Source of the DNA: Chitinophagales bacterium
GTDB taxonomy: Bacteria; Bacteroidota; Bacteroidia; Chitinophagales; Chitinophagaceae
Length of the DNA stretch: 64,000 nucleotides
Assembly: GCA_017303855.1 (NCBI GenBank)
Contig: JAFLBL010000022.1
Location: 1 to 64,000, forward strand
Direction: 5' to 3'
The translations under genes were made by a program, and so were the position numbers. Below, piece by piece: positions 33,279 to 42,178 of this stretch. Below the pieces are notes generated by a model. That model saw nothing but the letters and a program-made list of their open reading frames with translations, was not told the origin of the DNA and ran no database searches. Each line of letters begins with the position of its first letter. Positions within the stretch are counted from its first letter, which is position 1.

Positions 33279-34525
33279 TGAAACCCGCCATTGAAATAAA
33301 GAACCTGGGCAAACAATACATGCTGCAAGAAGCTCCGCCATATATAGCGTTGCGGGATGTAATCAGTCAGCCATTGAAGAAACTGTTCAATCCGGCTGCC
33401 AGCAAAGTCAATACATTCTGGGCATTACAAGATATTAACCTACGCATTGAACCGGGAGAGCGGGTAGGCATCATCGGGCGCAATGGTGCCGGGAAAAGTA
33501 CATTGCTTAAAATAATCAGCCGCATCACACCGCCCAGTACCGGTGAAGCCTTTATACGGGGTCGTGTGGGCAGTTTACTGGAAGTTGGTACCGGTTTTCA
33601 TCCGGAACTGACGGGTCGCGAAAACATTTATCTCAACGGCTCTATCCTCGGCTTAAAAAAAGCCGAGATCAACCGGCAGCTGGAGGCGATTATTGATTTC
33701 AGCGGGGTGGAGAAATTCATTGACAGCCCGCTTAAGCACTATAGCAGCGGCATGCAATTGCGGTTAGCCTTCTCCGTGGCCGCGCATCTTGAGCCCGAAA
33801 TCCTGCTGATCGACGAAGTACTGGCGGTGGGCGACCTGGAATTCCAGAAAAAATGCCTGGGCAAAATGGAAGAAGTGAGTAAGAAAGACGGGAGAACGAT
33901 ATTGTTTGTGAGCCATAATATGAGTTATATCACAAGTCTATGTAGTAAAGCCATGCTACTAGACAAGGGAAAACTTACTGAAACTGGCACTCCAGTAGAT
34001 ATAATCAATAGCTATATTTCAAGCTTATCAGAAAATAAATCACAAAACAACAAAGAAAACAACAATCATAGTAGTCCAGTAAAATTTATAAGCATCAAGG
34101 CTTTTAATACTGAAGGAGTACAGTCTGACAGTTTTAGCTCGGATAAGTCTTTCAAAATCGAAATGCAATACAGTGTATTGGAAGAAGGCCACATTATTTG
34201 GCTGGGATATAACATATTTAACAATCAAGGAGTAAACATTTTTGACACTCATAGTATACAAACAGCAGAATATAATACACCACATGCCGTAGGAGAATAT
34301 GTAGCTTGTGCCACAATACCTGGCAATTTATTCAATACAGGTGTATATTTCATTGGATGTGCTGCTTTCAACCACCTAAAACAAACAATACACTTTCATC
34401 AGAAAGACGCTTTAGCGATAAATATCTATGATAGATTTGACGTAACAAACGCAAGAGGAATGAGTCCGGGTGATTTTCCTGGTGTAATTCGTCCACTCTT
34501 GAAGTGGCAGATTGAAAAAATATAA
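33278..34525 (+). CDS. Polysaccharide ABC exporter ATPase with C-terminal recognition domain (Wzt-like), compositional chimera
   Basis: 415 residues. The ABC domain (1-240) has Walker A GRNGAGKST near residue 68, signature YSSGMQLRLAFSV, Walker B ILLIDEVLAVGD and the H-loop SHNMSYI. The C-terminal domain (about 265-415) is the beta-sandwich that, in Wzt, reads the end cap of the exported chain (FKIEMQYSVLEEGHIIWLGY). Base composition changes abruptly near 33,910-33,960, just after the H-loop: the ATPase part resembles its neighbours, while the recognition part is AT-rich like the next four genes. Confidence 0.9.
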   Translation: MKPAIEIKNLGKQYMLQEAPPYIALRDVISQPLKKLFNPAASKVNTFWALQDINLRIEPGERVGIIGRNGAGKSTLLKIISRITPPSTGEAFIRGRVGSLLEVGTGFHPELTGRENIYLNGSILGLKKAEINRQLEAIIDFSGVEKFIDSPLKHYSSGMQLRLAFSVAAHLEPEILLIDEVLAVGDLEFQKKCLGKMEEVSKKDGRTILFVSHNMSYITSLCSKAMLLDKGKLTETGTPVDIINSYISSLSENKSQNNKENNNHSSPVKFISIKAFNTEGVQSDSFSSDKSFKIEMQYSVLEEGHIIWLGYNIFNNQGVNIFDTHSIQTAEYNTPHAVGEYVACATIPGNLFNTGVYFIGCAAFNHLKQTIHFHQKDALAINIYDRFDVTNARGMSPGDFPGVIRPLLKWQIEKI

Positions 34526-34535
34526 TGGCCTTATT

Positions 34536-35363
34536 ATGGATGAAAAACTGAATTCTTCCGGAGAGAGACTTGGCGGTTATTCTGCTGACATAATCACTAT
34601 GGAACATTTACACCGATATGCATTAACCTTTCCTTACATAAAAAACAAGAAGGTACTCGACATTGCATGCGGAGAAGGCTATGGTTCCTACCTCATGTCC
34701 TCTATTACTGCTGAAATGACCGGAGTAGACATTAATGAAAAAGTAATACAAACAGCTACAGCAAAGTACAAACGTAGCGGATTACGCTTTCTATCTGGAT
34801 CTGCTTTAAAAATTCCAATGCCTGACGCTTCAGTAGATGTAATTGTAAGTTTTGAAACGCTTGAGCATCTTTCAGAGCACGATAAAATGATGTTAGAATT
34901 TAAGAGGGTATTAATACCTGGCGGGCTATTAATTATTTCCACACCGGATAAATTGAACTATTCAGACAAAACCGGGCACAAGAATATATATCATTTGAAA
35001 GAGTTGTATTTGCATGAATTCCGGTCCTTACTTAGTCAATATTTCTTAGCACAAAGGGTATCGTATCAGTATTCAGGTCTATTTTCCGTAATTATACCAG
35101 AACAGGCAACAGGCATCCATAGTGTATATTCAGGTAATTTTTCACAAATAAATGATACAAATGAAAGCAAAGCTCCATTTCTTGTAGCCTTCGCTTCTGA
35201 CAAGCATTTGCCGGAACAAACAACCAGTCATTTCTACATAGATCAGCTACTTGAATCATTACTTAAAGAAACAGCTGACGACATTAGAAGTACATTTAGT
35301 TACAGAACCGGCCATTTCATTTTAAATCCATTAAAATGGATTAAAAAATTAATTTCAAAATAA
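34536..35363 (+). CDS. Class I SAM-dependent methyltransferase
   Basis: 275 residues from ATG 34536 (MDEKLNSSGERLGG); an in-frame TTG at 34512 would overlap wzt and is less likely. SAM-binding motif I is VLDIACGEGYGSYLMSS, motif II GVDINEKVIQTA, then PDASVDVIVSFETLEHLSEH. The C-terminal 110 residues are variable, as in enzymes acting on carbohydrates. The AT-rich coding bias matches the cassette. It may methylate the end of the exported glycan, the cap that a Wzt recognition domain reads; that is inference. Confidence 0.83.
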   Translation: MDEKLNSSGERLGGYSADIITMEHLHRYALTFPYIKNKKVLDIACGEGYGSYLMSSITAEMTGVDINEKVIQTATAKYKRSGLRFLSGSALKIPMPDASVDVIVSFETLEHLSEHDKMMLEFKRVLIPGGLLIISTPDKLNYSDKTGHKNIYHLKELYLHEFRSLLSQYFLAQRVSYQYSGLFSVIIPEQATGIHSVYSGNFSQINDTNESKAPFLVAFASDKHLPEQTTSHFYIDQLLESLLKETADDIRSTFSYRTGHFILNPLKWIKKLISK

Positions 35364-35366
35364 TTC

Positions 35367-36416
35367 ATGCCCACACCGCTCAAAATACTTGGATTAATTG
35401 CCCATGAAACAGATCCATCTTCCCGGGCCAGGCTGCTTCAATATATTCCTCATTTAAACTCTTTAGATATTTTTGTAACACCCCGTTTCTTTAATCCCCA
35501 TACTAATGCTGATCCGTCAAAATGGATGTACAAAGCGAATAAATTCACAGGAATTAATCCCTGGCGGTTTCTCTGGCTACAGAAAACAATCAGCAGGCTG
35601 CCATTATTCTATTCCCAATATAATTATGACATTATTTGGCAGAACCGGATGATTCTCCCACATCAATCATTTTTTGAACAAAAGCTTAGTAAACCAATAA
35701 TTTTTGACTTCGATGATGCGATATGGTTACATGATGGCGAAAAACATGTTATAAAGGCGATTCAAAATGCTACCCAGGTTTTTGCCGGCAATGAATACCT
35801 TGCCAACTTCGCTGTTAAATACAATAACAAAATTCAAATTATTCCATCTGTTATAGACACCGCACAACTTTTCCCTTTAAAAACTGAAACATCTTTTTTT
35901 ACAATAGGCTGGATAGGAAGTGCCTCAAATCTGAGATACCTTGAACCGATAAAACCTGCAATTCTGGATTTTCTGTCTCAAAATCCAGACACTAGGTTTA
36001 TGGTTGTTTCATCAGACCCTGGAAATCTTTTTCAATTTGACGGCAATCGAATACTTTTTAAAAAATGGTCCCCTGAAAATGAGAACAGGCTAATTAATGA
36101 GATGAATGTCGGAATCATGCCGTTGACCGACGATGAGTATACACGTGGAAAATGCAGTTATAAAATGCTGCAATACATGGCCTGTGGCAAACCAGTTGTC
36201 GTCAGTCCAGTCGGAATGAATTTAAAAATTCTAAAAGAAAGTAATGCAGGATTTGCCGCAAAAGAGAATAACAAATGGAAAGACGCTTTTTCTTCACTTA
36301 AAAACGACCAACCTTTGTATAAAGAGCACTCCGTCAATGGAAGAAATTGTGTTGAAGAAAAATATTCCCTAAATAAATTTACGCCTGTTGTTGCCGGATT
36401 ATTTCGATCCTTGTAA
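35367..36416 (+). CDS. Family 4-like glycosyltransferase
   Basis: 349 residues with a GT-B layout: N-terminal LGLIAHETDPSSRARLLQYI, a FDFDDAIWLHDGEKHVIKAI region, and C-terminal FTIGWIGSASNLRYLEPIKP and GKCSYKMLQYMACGKPVVVS, with the glutamate-region replaced by KMLQYMA. It is AT-rich and starts 3 bases after the methyltransferase stop. Acceptor and sugar unknown. Confidence 0.8.
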   Translation: MPTPLKILGLIAHETDPSSRARLLQYIPHLNSLDIFVTPRFFNPHTNADPSKWMYKANKFTGINPWRFLWLQKTISRLPLFYSQYNYDIIWQNRMILPHQSFFEQKLSKPIIFDFDDAIWLHDGEKHVIKAIQNATQVFAGNEYLANFAVKYNNKIQIIPSVIDTAQLFPLKTETSFFTIGWIGSASNLRYLEPIKPAILDFLSQNPDTRFMVVSSDPGNLFQFDGNRILFKKWSPENENRLINEMNVGIMPLTDDEYTRGKCSYKMLQYMACGKPVVVSPVGMNLKILKESNAGFAAKENNKWKDAFSSLKNDQPLYKEHSVNGRNCVEEKYSLNKFTPVVAGLFRSL

Positions 36417-36432
36417 AACATATTTTAAAAGA

Positions 36433-37269
36433 ATGATTTCGGAAATAACACTAAAAATAGCAAGACGACTAAAGTATCAAACAGCAAAAAAAATTCTGTT
36501 GCAGTTTGTATTCCGGCTAAAAGGATTCAGATTGAAAAACTTGTACTGCCTTAACAACAACAGGTTTTTCATATACCACGTCGGAAACTGGTTTATACCA
36601 AATGAATCATTTCTTCCAGCCATTAACTATGAAGATCAGTTTATAAAATGCAAAAACGAAAGTCTTTTTGCATATATGCCAAAAGAAGGTGATGTAATAT
36701 TAGATATTGGCGCCGGGCTTGGCGAAGAAGTTATTTTTTATTCCCCTTTGACAGGCCTAACTGGCAAAGTCATATCCGTTGAAGCAAATCCATATGCATT
36801 TTCGGTCTTGGAAAAAACTGTAACTTTAAATGATTTCACAAATGTAACATGTATCCAGATTGCCATTTACAATAAAAATGGAGAAGTACAACTTTCACTC
36901 AAAGCTCCTTCTTACGATGCGGCAACGGTCACAGAATCAATAGAAAACGATCAGATTTGTGTTCCTTCCATTCGATTGGACAAATTATTTGCCGAACAAA
37001 ATATAAAAAAAGTAAACCTGCTTAAATCAAATATCGAAGGAGCTGAACGATTTATCATTGAAACACTTTCGCCTGAATTGCTATCCATGGTCAGTAATAT
37101 TGCAATCGCTTGTCATGACTTCCGGTATAACAGAGATGGAAACTTGTTCTATAAAACAAAAAACCTGGTTATGGATTATTTTAGAGAAAATGGATTTAAT
37201 ATTCATACTAGGCAAACTGGCATAGACTACCTTGATGATTGGGTTTATGGCGTCAATAAAAATCTATAA
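36433..37269 (+). CDS. FkbM-family methyltransferase
   Basis: About 278 residues from ATG 36433; a TTG at 36388 would overlap the previous gene. The FkbM domain has GDVILDIGAGLGEEVIFYSP near residue 80, VISVEANPYAFSVLEKTVTL, and the late LLKSNIEGAERFII motif, all diagnostic. FkbM enzymes O-methylate sugars or polyketides; here a glycan is likely. The helical N-terminal 60 residues are variable. AT-rich, like its neighbours. It is the second methyltransferase of the cassette. Confidence 0.83.
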   Translation: MISEITLKIARRLKYQTAKKILLQFVFRLKGFRLKNLYCLNNNRFFIYHVGNWFIPNESFLPAINYEDQFIKCKNESLFAYMPKEGDVILDIGAGLGEEVIFYSPLTGLTGKVISVEANPYAFSVLEKTVTLNDFTNVTCIQIAIYNKNGEVQLSLKAPSYDAATVTESIENDQICVPSIRLDKLFAEQNIKKVNLLKSNIEGAERFIIETLSPELLSMVSNIAIACHDFRYNRDGNLFYKTKNLVMDYFRENGFNIHTRQTGIDYLDDWVYGVNKNL

Positions 37270-37285
37270 TTTCAAGAAAAGAAAT

Positions 37286-38242
37286 ATGCAGACATATTGT
37301 ACAATAATCAACAAAAGCTACCTGGCTTTTGCCTATGTTCTTTACCAATCTTTGATAAATCATGAACCAGAATCCCATTTACAGGTTTTATTGATAGATG
37401 ACACAATGACAATTATACCGGAAGAGTTTGCACATGGACCGGAATACCATAATATCAATAGCCTGATGCAAGAACCAATGACCGGCAAAATAAAAGATAA
37501 ATACGCGGCTACAAATCAAAATGTTTTCCGCTGGGCATTAAAGCCCGTTTTTATGTGTTATTTATTGAAGAAAGGCTTCCAGAAAGTAATTTTCACAGAT
37601 CCGGACATGTTTTTCACAGGCAAACATTGTTTTTTATTTGAAGAACTGAATGAGCATGCTATTATGCTATCTCCACATTGGGGAAATGTAAATCCGCTTA
37701 GGGATGAGGATGGTCTATTTTCCGTACTTAGAAACGGGCTTTATAGTGCTGGATTTATTGCCGCAAATCAAAAAGGTATCTCTACATTAGAATGGTGGGC
37801 TGAAGTTTGCCATTTTAAAATGGAAAAACGGCAAGATCTTGGACTGTATGACGATCAAAAATATCTGAATATTGTTCCTCTATTAGAACCTACAACAGTT
37901 ATTTTAAGACATCCTGGTTGCAACCTGGCTAGTATAAATATTGAGACCTTTAAAAGAGAAATTGTAGAAACACGTCTGCGAATAAATGGCAAATATGAGC
38001 CGGTTTTTATACATTTCACGCGGGACACAATAACGAATATATTGAACAGAAATGACACTTTGTTAAAACCATTTTTAGAAGAATACGCGTCAAGTTTAGC
38101 AAAATTCGGAATTGAACTCTATAAAATATCAGGCAATTCCGACTTTTTAAAATATGATAAAATACTATACAAATTCAAGCATAGACTTTTGTTAAGAACC
38201 AGGATGAAGCGTTTTTTATATTTTCTGGCTGAAAAACTCTGA
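37286..38242 (+). CDS. GT-A-type glycosyltransferase-like protein
   Basis: About 318 residues from ATG 37286 (MQTYCTIINKSYLAFAYVLY); an earlier in-frame ATG at 37232 overlaps the FkbM gene. The start resembles family 8 transferases (a YLAFAYVLYQSLINHEP strand-helix) and VIFTDPDMFFTGKHCFLFEE contains a DxD-type metal site. The basic C-terminal tail (KFKHRLLLRTRMKRFLYFLA) may bind membrane. AT-rich. Family placement is moderate; donor and acceptor unknown. Confidence 0.65.
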   Translation: MQTYCTIINKSYLAFAYVLYQSLINHEPESHLQVLLIDDTMTIIPEEFAHGPEYHNINSLMQEPMTGKIKDKYAATNQNVFRWALKPVFMCYLLKKGFQKVIFTDPDMFFTGKHCFLFEELNEHAIMLSPHWGNVNPLRDEDGLFSVLRNGLYSAGFIAANQKGISTLEWWAEVCHFKMEKRQDLGLYDDQKYLNIVPLLEPTTVILRHPGCNLASINIETFKREIVETRLRINGKYEPVFIHFTRDTITNILNRNDTLLKPFLEEYASSLAKFGIELYKISGNSDFLKYDKILYKFKHRLLLRTRMKRFLYFLAEKL

Positions 38243-38243
38243 T

Positions 38244-39368
38244 TTGAAAAATTCCAATCATATCGTCATCGCCTGCTCCTACCTCCATGTTCCCGGCGGG
38301 TATGAAAAAGCGATGATCACCACGGCCAATTTGTTTTCAAGGAAAGGCTGGCGGGTAACACTGCTGGTACTTGATCAATACCCTGGTACTTATTACCCGG
38401 TGGACAAAGGCATCCCTGTAGTACAGGAATACCTGGATTTCGGCATTACGGGAAAAGGCAATATAATCAGCCGGAAACTTCGATTCATCAATCATCTGCG
38501 GCAACTGAAAAAAACACTTCAGTCACTGGCCCCCGGCTACCTGATCTGTTCCGAATATCATTTCGCCACCGCCGCTGTACTCTGTGGGGCCGGAAAATTC
38601 ACTACTATCATTTCCTGGGAGCATCATCACTACGGTACACAAATACGCAACCGCTTCTGGGAACTGCTATTTCAATATGCTTACCGGAAACTGGATGCTG
38701 TGGTATGTCTCAATCCGGATGAACAAAACTACTACCGCTCCATAAACAAAAATGCGGTGGTGATTCCCAACTTTATTGAAGCACCAGTAGCTGGTAATAT
38801 GGCGATTCAACAACACTTTGATATAATTTCAGTAACCCGTTTTAACCGCATTAAAGGGATTGACCTGCTGATGAGAACGGCTAAACTGGTGTTTTCAAAA
38901 AAACCTGATCTGCGCTGGAAACTGATCGGATATGGTGAACAAAAAGAGGAACTCCTCGCATTTATTCAAAAAGAAGGATTACAAGAGAAGCTGATTTATC
39001 AGCCAGCCGATAAACAGGAATTGAGTGAAGAATATCGCGCTGCCCGTCTGTTTGTGATGACATCCAGAAATGAATGCTTCCCGCTGGTGCTGCTGGAAGC
39101 GATGAGCCACGGCCTCCCCTGTTTGTCCTTTGATTGCGATACAGGACCCAGGCATATTATCCGGTCCGGCTACAATGGGTTACTGACCACAGCGGAACAA
39201 CCTGAACCACTGGCCAATGCTATCCTTGAGTTGCTGGATCAGCCGGCATTGATACAGCAGATGTCTGACCATGCACGAACAACCGCAGCCTCGTTCACAC
39301 CGGATGTGGTCTATAAAAAATGGGAAGCCCTGTTCCTGTCTTATCAGCAGGATCCTTTGGGGGGATAA
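38244..39368 (+). CDS. Family 4 glycosyltransferase (TTG start)
   Basis: 374 residues starting with TTG one base after the previous stop; the next in-frame ATG would delete the conserved N-terminal strand and glycine loop (IACSYLHVPGGYEKAMITTA), so TTG is preferred. The GT-B C-terminal domain has ISVTRFNRIKGIDLLMRTAK and the EX7E region SRNECFPLVLLEAMSHGLPC. Base composition returns to the genome norm here, marking the right edge of the AT-rich cassette. It overlaps the 3' end of the convergent methyltransferase by 25 bases. Confidence 0.85.
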   Translation: MKNSNHIVIACSYLHVPGGYEKAMITTANLFSRKGWRVTLLVLDQYPGTYYPVDKGIPVVQEYLDFGITGKGNIISRKLRFINHLRQLKKTLQSLAPGYLICSEYHFATAAVLCGAGKFTTIISWEHHHYGTQIRNRFWELLFQYAYRKLDAVVCLNPDEQNYYRSINKNAVVIPNFIEAPVAGNMAIQQHFDIISVTRFNRIKGIDLLMRTAKLVFSKKPDLRWKLIGYGEQKEELLAFIQKEGLQEKLIYQPADKQELSEEYRAARLFVMTSRNECFPLVLLEAMSHGLPCLSFDCDTGPRHIIRSGYNGLLTTAEQPEPLANAILELLDQPALIQQMSDHARTTAASFTPDVVYKKWEALFLSYQQDPLGG

Positions 39369-40072
39369 GGGAACCGGAGCTTTCGCCACTCCCGTTTCAG
39401 ACGGGTAATAATTTTCTCCGGCAACGTTCTTTTTTCCGCTAACAATTCCTCTTTAAATTCTTTCTTTTTTCTTAACAGGATAAACTGGTAATCTTCTTTA
39501 GCCCAAACACTGTACGTTTCAAATTGCAGGAGCTCAAGTCCGGCTTCACTGAATAAAGGCAATAACGTTTCCAGGTATAGCGGCTGATCCAGTTCCTGTA
39601 ACTGATCCGGCTGATGCGCCTGATCATACAGTATATAACCCGGATTGGGAATATTGATGAGTATTTCGCTGCCGGCATCCATCCAGCCGGCAATCCGCTT
39701 AAACAAAATACCGTGACTGTCTGCAGGTATATGTTCAAGCACATCAAATAACAGGATATAATCGAAAGCGACGGCCCTTGGATTAACCTCCAGGATGGAA
39801 CCATGATAAAAAACAAGATTGGACTGAGCGATATGTTTTTGCGCAAATGCCACCGAAGCCGGACTGAGATCCGTAGCTTCAATAACGCCCCGCTTGATTT
39901 TTCCGGCCAACAGGTAAGTAAGTGTGCCGATACCACAACCAATTTCCAGCACGGAAGAACCCGGATGAAGACCACGGTTCAGTAACCGTTTAAAAAGTCC
40001 GTGTATCCGGTCATTGATTCCGGATAGCGCCTGCTCCTTAATATAATTGTCATAATAAGCTGCTGAACTCAT
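39344..40072 (-). CDS. Class I SAM-dependent methyltransferase
   Basis: 242 residues. SAM motif I SVLEIGCGIGTLTYLLAGKI near residue 40, motif II EATDLSPASVAFAQKHI, and FDYILLFDVLEHIPADSHGI. The C-terminal 60 residues are basic (RKKKEFKEELLAEKRTLPEK). Ubiquinone-biosynthesis-like fold, but likely a glycan or lipid methylase given the region. Composition is host-like. It converges on the glycosyltransferase with a 25-base overlap and is insulated from lepA by a terminator. Confidence 0.8.
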   Translation of the reverse strand: MSSAAYYDNYIKEQALSGINDRIHGLFKRLLNRGLHPGSSVLEIGCGIGTLTYLLAGKIKRGVIEATDLSPASVAFAQKHIAQSNLVFYHGSILEVNPRAVAFDYILLFDVLEHIPADSHGILFKRIAGWMDAGSEILINIPNPGYILYDQAHQPDQLQELDQPLYLETLLPLFSEAGLELLQFETYSVWAKEDYQFILLRKKKEFKEELLAEKRTLPEKIITRLKREWRKLRFPYPPKGSC

Positions 40073-40112
40073 AGTGATGTCCGAAACTACAAAATAAGAA
40101 AGTCCTTTTCAC

Positions 40113-40138
40113 AAAAAAAGTATCCTGACGGATACTTT
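40113..40138 (-). terminator. Intrinsic terminator downstream of lepA
   Basis: On the minus strand AAAGTATCC pairs with GGATACTTT around GTCA (9 bp), followed by a run of T residues. It also lies just upstream of the methyltransferase start, separating the two genes. Confidence 0.85.
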
Positions 40139-40188
40139 CTGCATATATTCTTTATACATATTTCAAAACAATACAACCGGCTTCTTTC

Positions 40189-41985
40189 TCAATCATCCAG
40201 CTTCAGCACCGCCAGAAATGCTTCCTGCGGCACTTCCACGTTTCCGATCTGTCTCATCCGTTTTTTACCTTCTTTCTGTTTCTCGAGCAGTTTCCGTTTA
40301 CGGCTGATATCACCACCATAACACTTGGCGGTTACATCCTTGCGCATGGCCGAAATATTTTCACGGGCAACTACTTTGGCACCAATGGCCGCCTGTATCG
40401 CTATCTGGAACTGCTGACGCGGCAGTAATTCTTTTAACTTCTCACAAAGCTTACGACCAAAATCCTGGGCCCTGCTGCGGTGAATCAGGGCGGACAAGGC
40501 ATCCACTTTATCGCCATTAAGCAGGATATCCATTTTACAAATATCACTCTCCCGGTAACCGATCGGGTGATAATCAAACGAAGCATAGCCGCGGGTCTGT
40601 GACTTCAGCTTATCATAAAAATCAAACACAATCTCCGTCAACGGCATTTCAAACAACAACTCCACACGGGTCGGCGTGAGGTAACTCTGGTTCATCAGAA
40701 TACCCCGTTTGCCAAGGCAAAGTGTCATGATATTGCCGATATAATCGGGTTTGGTGATGATCTGCGCTTTGATAAAAGGTTCGTCAATATGATCCGTTTT
40801 AACCGGATCCGGGAACTCTGTCGGATTATTTACAATTACTTTTTCACCCTTGGTGGTATACGCAATAAAACTAACGTTGGGTACCGTGGTAATCACGGTC
40901 TGATTGAATTCCCGTTCCAGCCGCTCCTGGATAATTTCCATGTGCAGCATCCCCAGGAATCCGCAACGGAAGCCAAAACCAAGAGCCTGTGAGGTTTCCA
41001 GTTCGTAGGTGAGTGAAGCATCGTTCAGCTGCAGCTTATCCATACAATCCCGCAACTCCTCAAACTCATCCGTATTTACAGGGAATATCCCCGCGAATAC
41101 CATTGGCTTCACTTCTTCAAATCCCTGGATCTGCTGGGGGTTTTCATTACTCGCGACAGTAATGGTATCACCCACTTTTACTTCCTTCGCGTTTTTAATT
41201 CCGGTAATGATATACCCCACATCACCGGTACCGACTTTGTTTTTCTCCGTCATCTTCAGTTTAAGGATCCCCACTTCGTCGGCTCCATACTCCTGCCCGG
41301 TACTCACAAATTTTACTTTATCCCCCTTGTTAATCGACCCGTTCATGATTCGGTAGTAGACGATAATACCGCGGAAAGGATTGAAAACAGAATCAAAGAT
41401 CAGGGCCTGGAGCGGGGCTTCCGGATCACCCACCGGTGAAGGAATACGCGTTACAATAGCATCCAGTACTTTCTCCACTCCCAGACCGGTACGGCCGCTG
41501 GCATGCAGAATATCTTCACGTTTACATCCGATCAGGTCCACAATCTGGTCTTCCACTTCCTCAATCATTGCCCCGTCCATATCAATTTTGTTGATAACGG
41601 GAATAATCTCCAGGTCATTCTCAATAGCCAGGTAAAGATTGCTGATGGTCTGTGCCTGTATTCCCTGCGTGGCATCCACCAGCAGCAGGGCTCCTTCACA
41701 GGCTGCCAGTGCCCGGCTCACTTCATAACTGAAATCCACGTGACCGGGTGTATCAATCAGGTTCAGGATATACTCCTCTCCGTCTGTATGTTTATAATTA
41801 ATCTGAATCGCATGGCTCTTAATGGTAATCCCCTTCTCTCTTTCCAGGTCCATATCGTCCAATACCTGATCCATCATCTCCCGCTCAGTAATAGTATTTG
41901 TGCTTTGCAGCAGGCGGTCGGCCAGGGTCGATTTACCATGGTCAATATGGGCGATAATGCAAAAATTCCGGATTTTCTTCATCAT
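40189..41985 (-). CDS. lepA: Elongation factor 4 (ribosomal back-translocase)
   Basis: 598 residues, the usual LepA length. The GTPase domain has IAHIDHGKSTLADRLL (G1), DTPGHVDFSYEV (G3) and NKIDMDGA (G4). Domains II, III and V follow, and the LepA-specific C-terminal domain is present, with RGYASFDYHPIGYRESDICK and KKRMRQIGNVEVPQEAFLAV. EF4 acts on stalled ribosomes under ionic or cold stress. A TACCTTTG promoter box (minus strand, 42033-42040) lies 48 bases upstream. Confidence 0.96.
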   Translation of the reverse strand: MMKKIRNFCIIAHIDHGKSTLADRLLQSTNTITEREMMDQVLDDMDLEREKGITIKSHAIQINYKHTDGEEYILNLIDTPGHVDFSYEVSRALAACEGALLLVDATQGIQAQTISNLYLAIENDLEIIPVINKIDMDGAMIEEVEDQIVDLIGCKREDILHASGRTGLGVEKVLDAIVTRIPSPVGDPEAPLQALIFDSVFNPFRGIIVYYRIMNGSINKGDKVKFVSTGQEYGADEVGILKLKMTEKNKVGTGDVGYIITGIKNAKEVKVGDTITVASNENPQQIQGFEEVKPMVFAGIFPVNTDEFEELRDCMDKLQLNDASLTYELETSQALGFGFRCGFLGMLHMEIIQERLEREFNQTVITTVPNVSFIAYTTKGEKVIVNNPTEFPDPVKTDHIDEPFIKAQIITKPDYIGNIMTLCLGKRGILMNQSYLTPTRVELLFEMPLTEIVFDFYDKLKSQTRGYASFDYHPIGYRESDICKMDILLNGDKVDALSALIHRSRAQDFGRKLCEKLKELLPRQQFQIAIQAAIGAKVVARENISAMRKDVTAKCYGGDISRKRKLLEKQKEGKKRMRQIGNVEVPQEAFLAVLKLDD

Positions 41986-42032
41986 AGTTTTTGTCTCTGC
42001 GCCGGCTCGTTGGGCGGGCTTTTTAGAGTGGG

Positions 42033-42040
42033 CAAAGGTA
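42033..42040 (-). promoter_or_regulatory. Bacteroidota -7 promoter box for lepA
   Basis: TACCTTTG on the minus strand, an exact TAnnTTTG match. Confidence 0.55.
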
Positions 42041-42178
42041 CATCAATTTACTGAGGAAAAGACAGGCCAAATCGGGCCGGAAAGCCCGGTTCCGCGTCGA
42101 AAAAAAGCCCCTTTTTCCGGTGAAAATCCCCTCCCGGGCTCAGGCCATACGAGTAGCTTAGCCGGCAAAACTTATCGT

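Noticed and set aside
33910..38242. AT-rich cassette as an integrative element or genomic island with its own mobility
   Set aside because: No integrase, tRNA boundary or flanking direct repeat; the left edge lies inside wzt. Homologous cassette exchange fits better.
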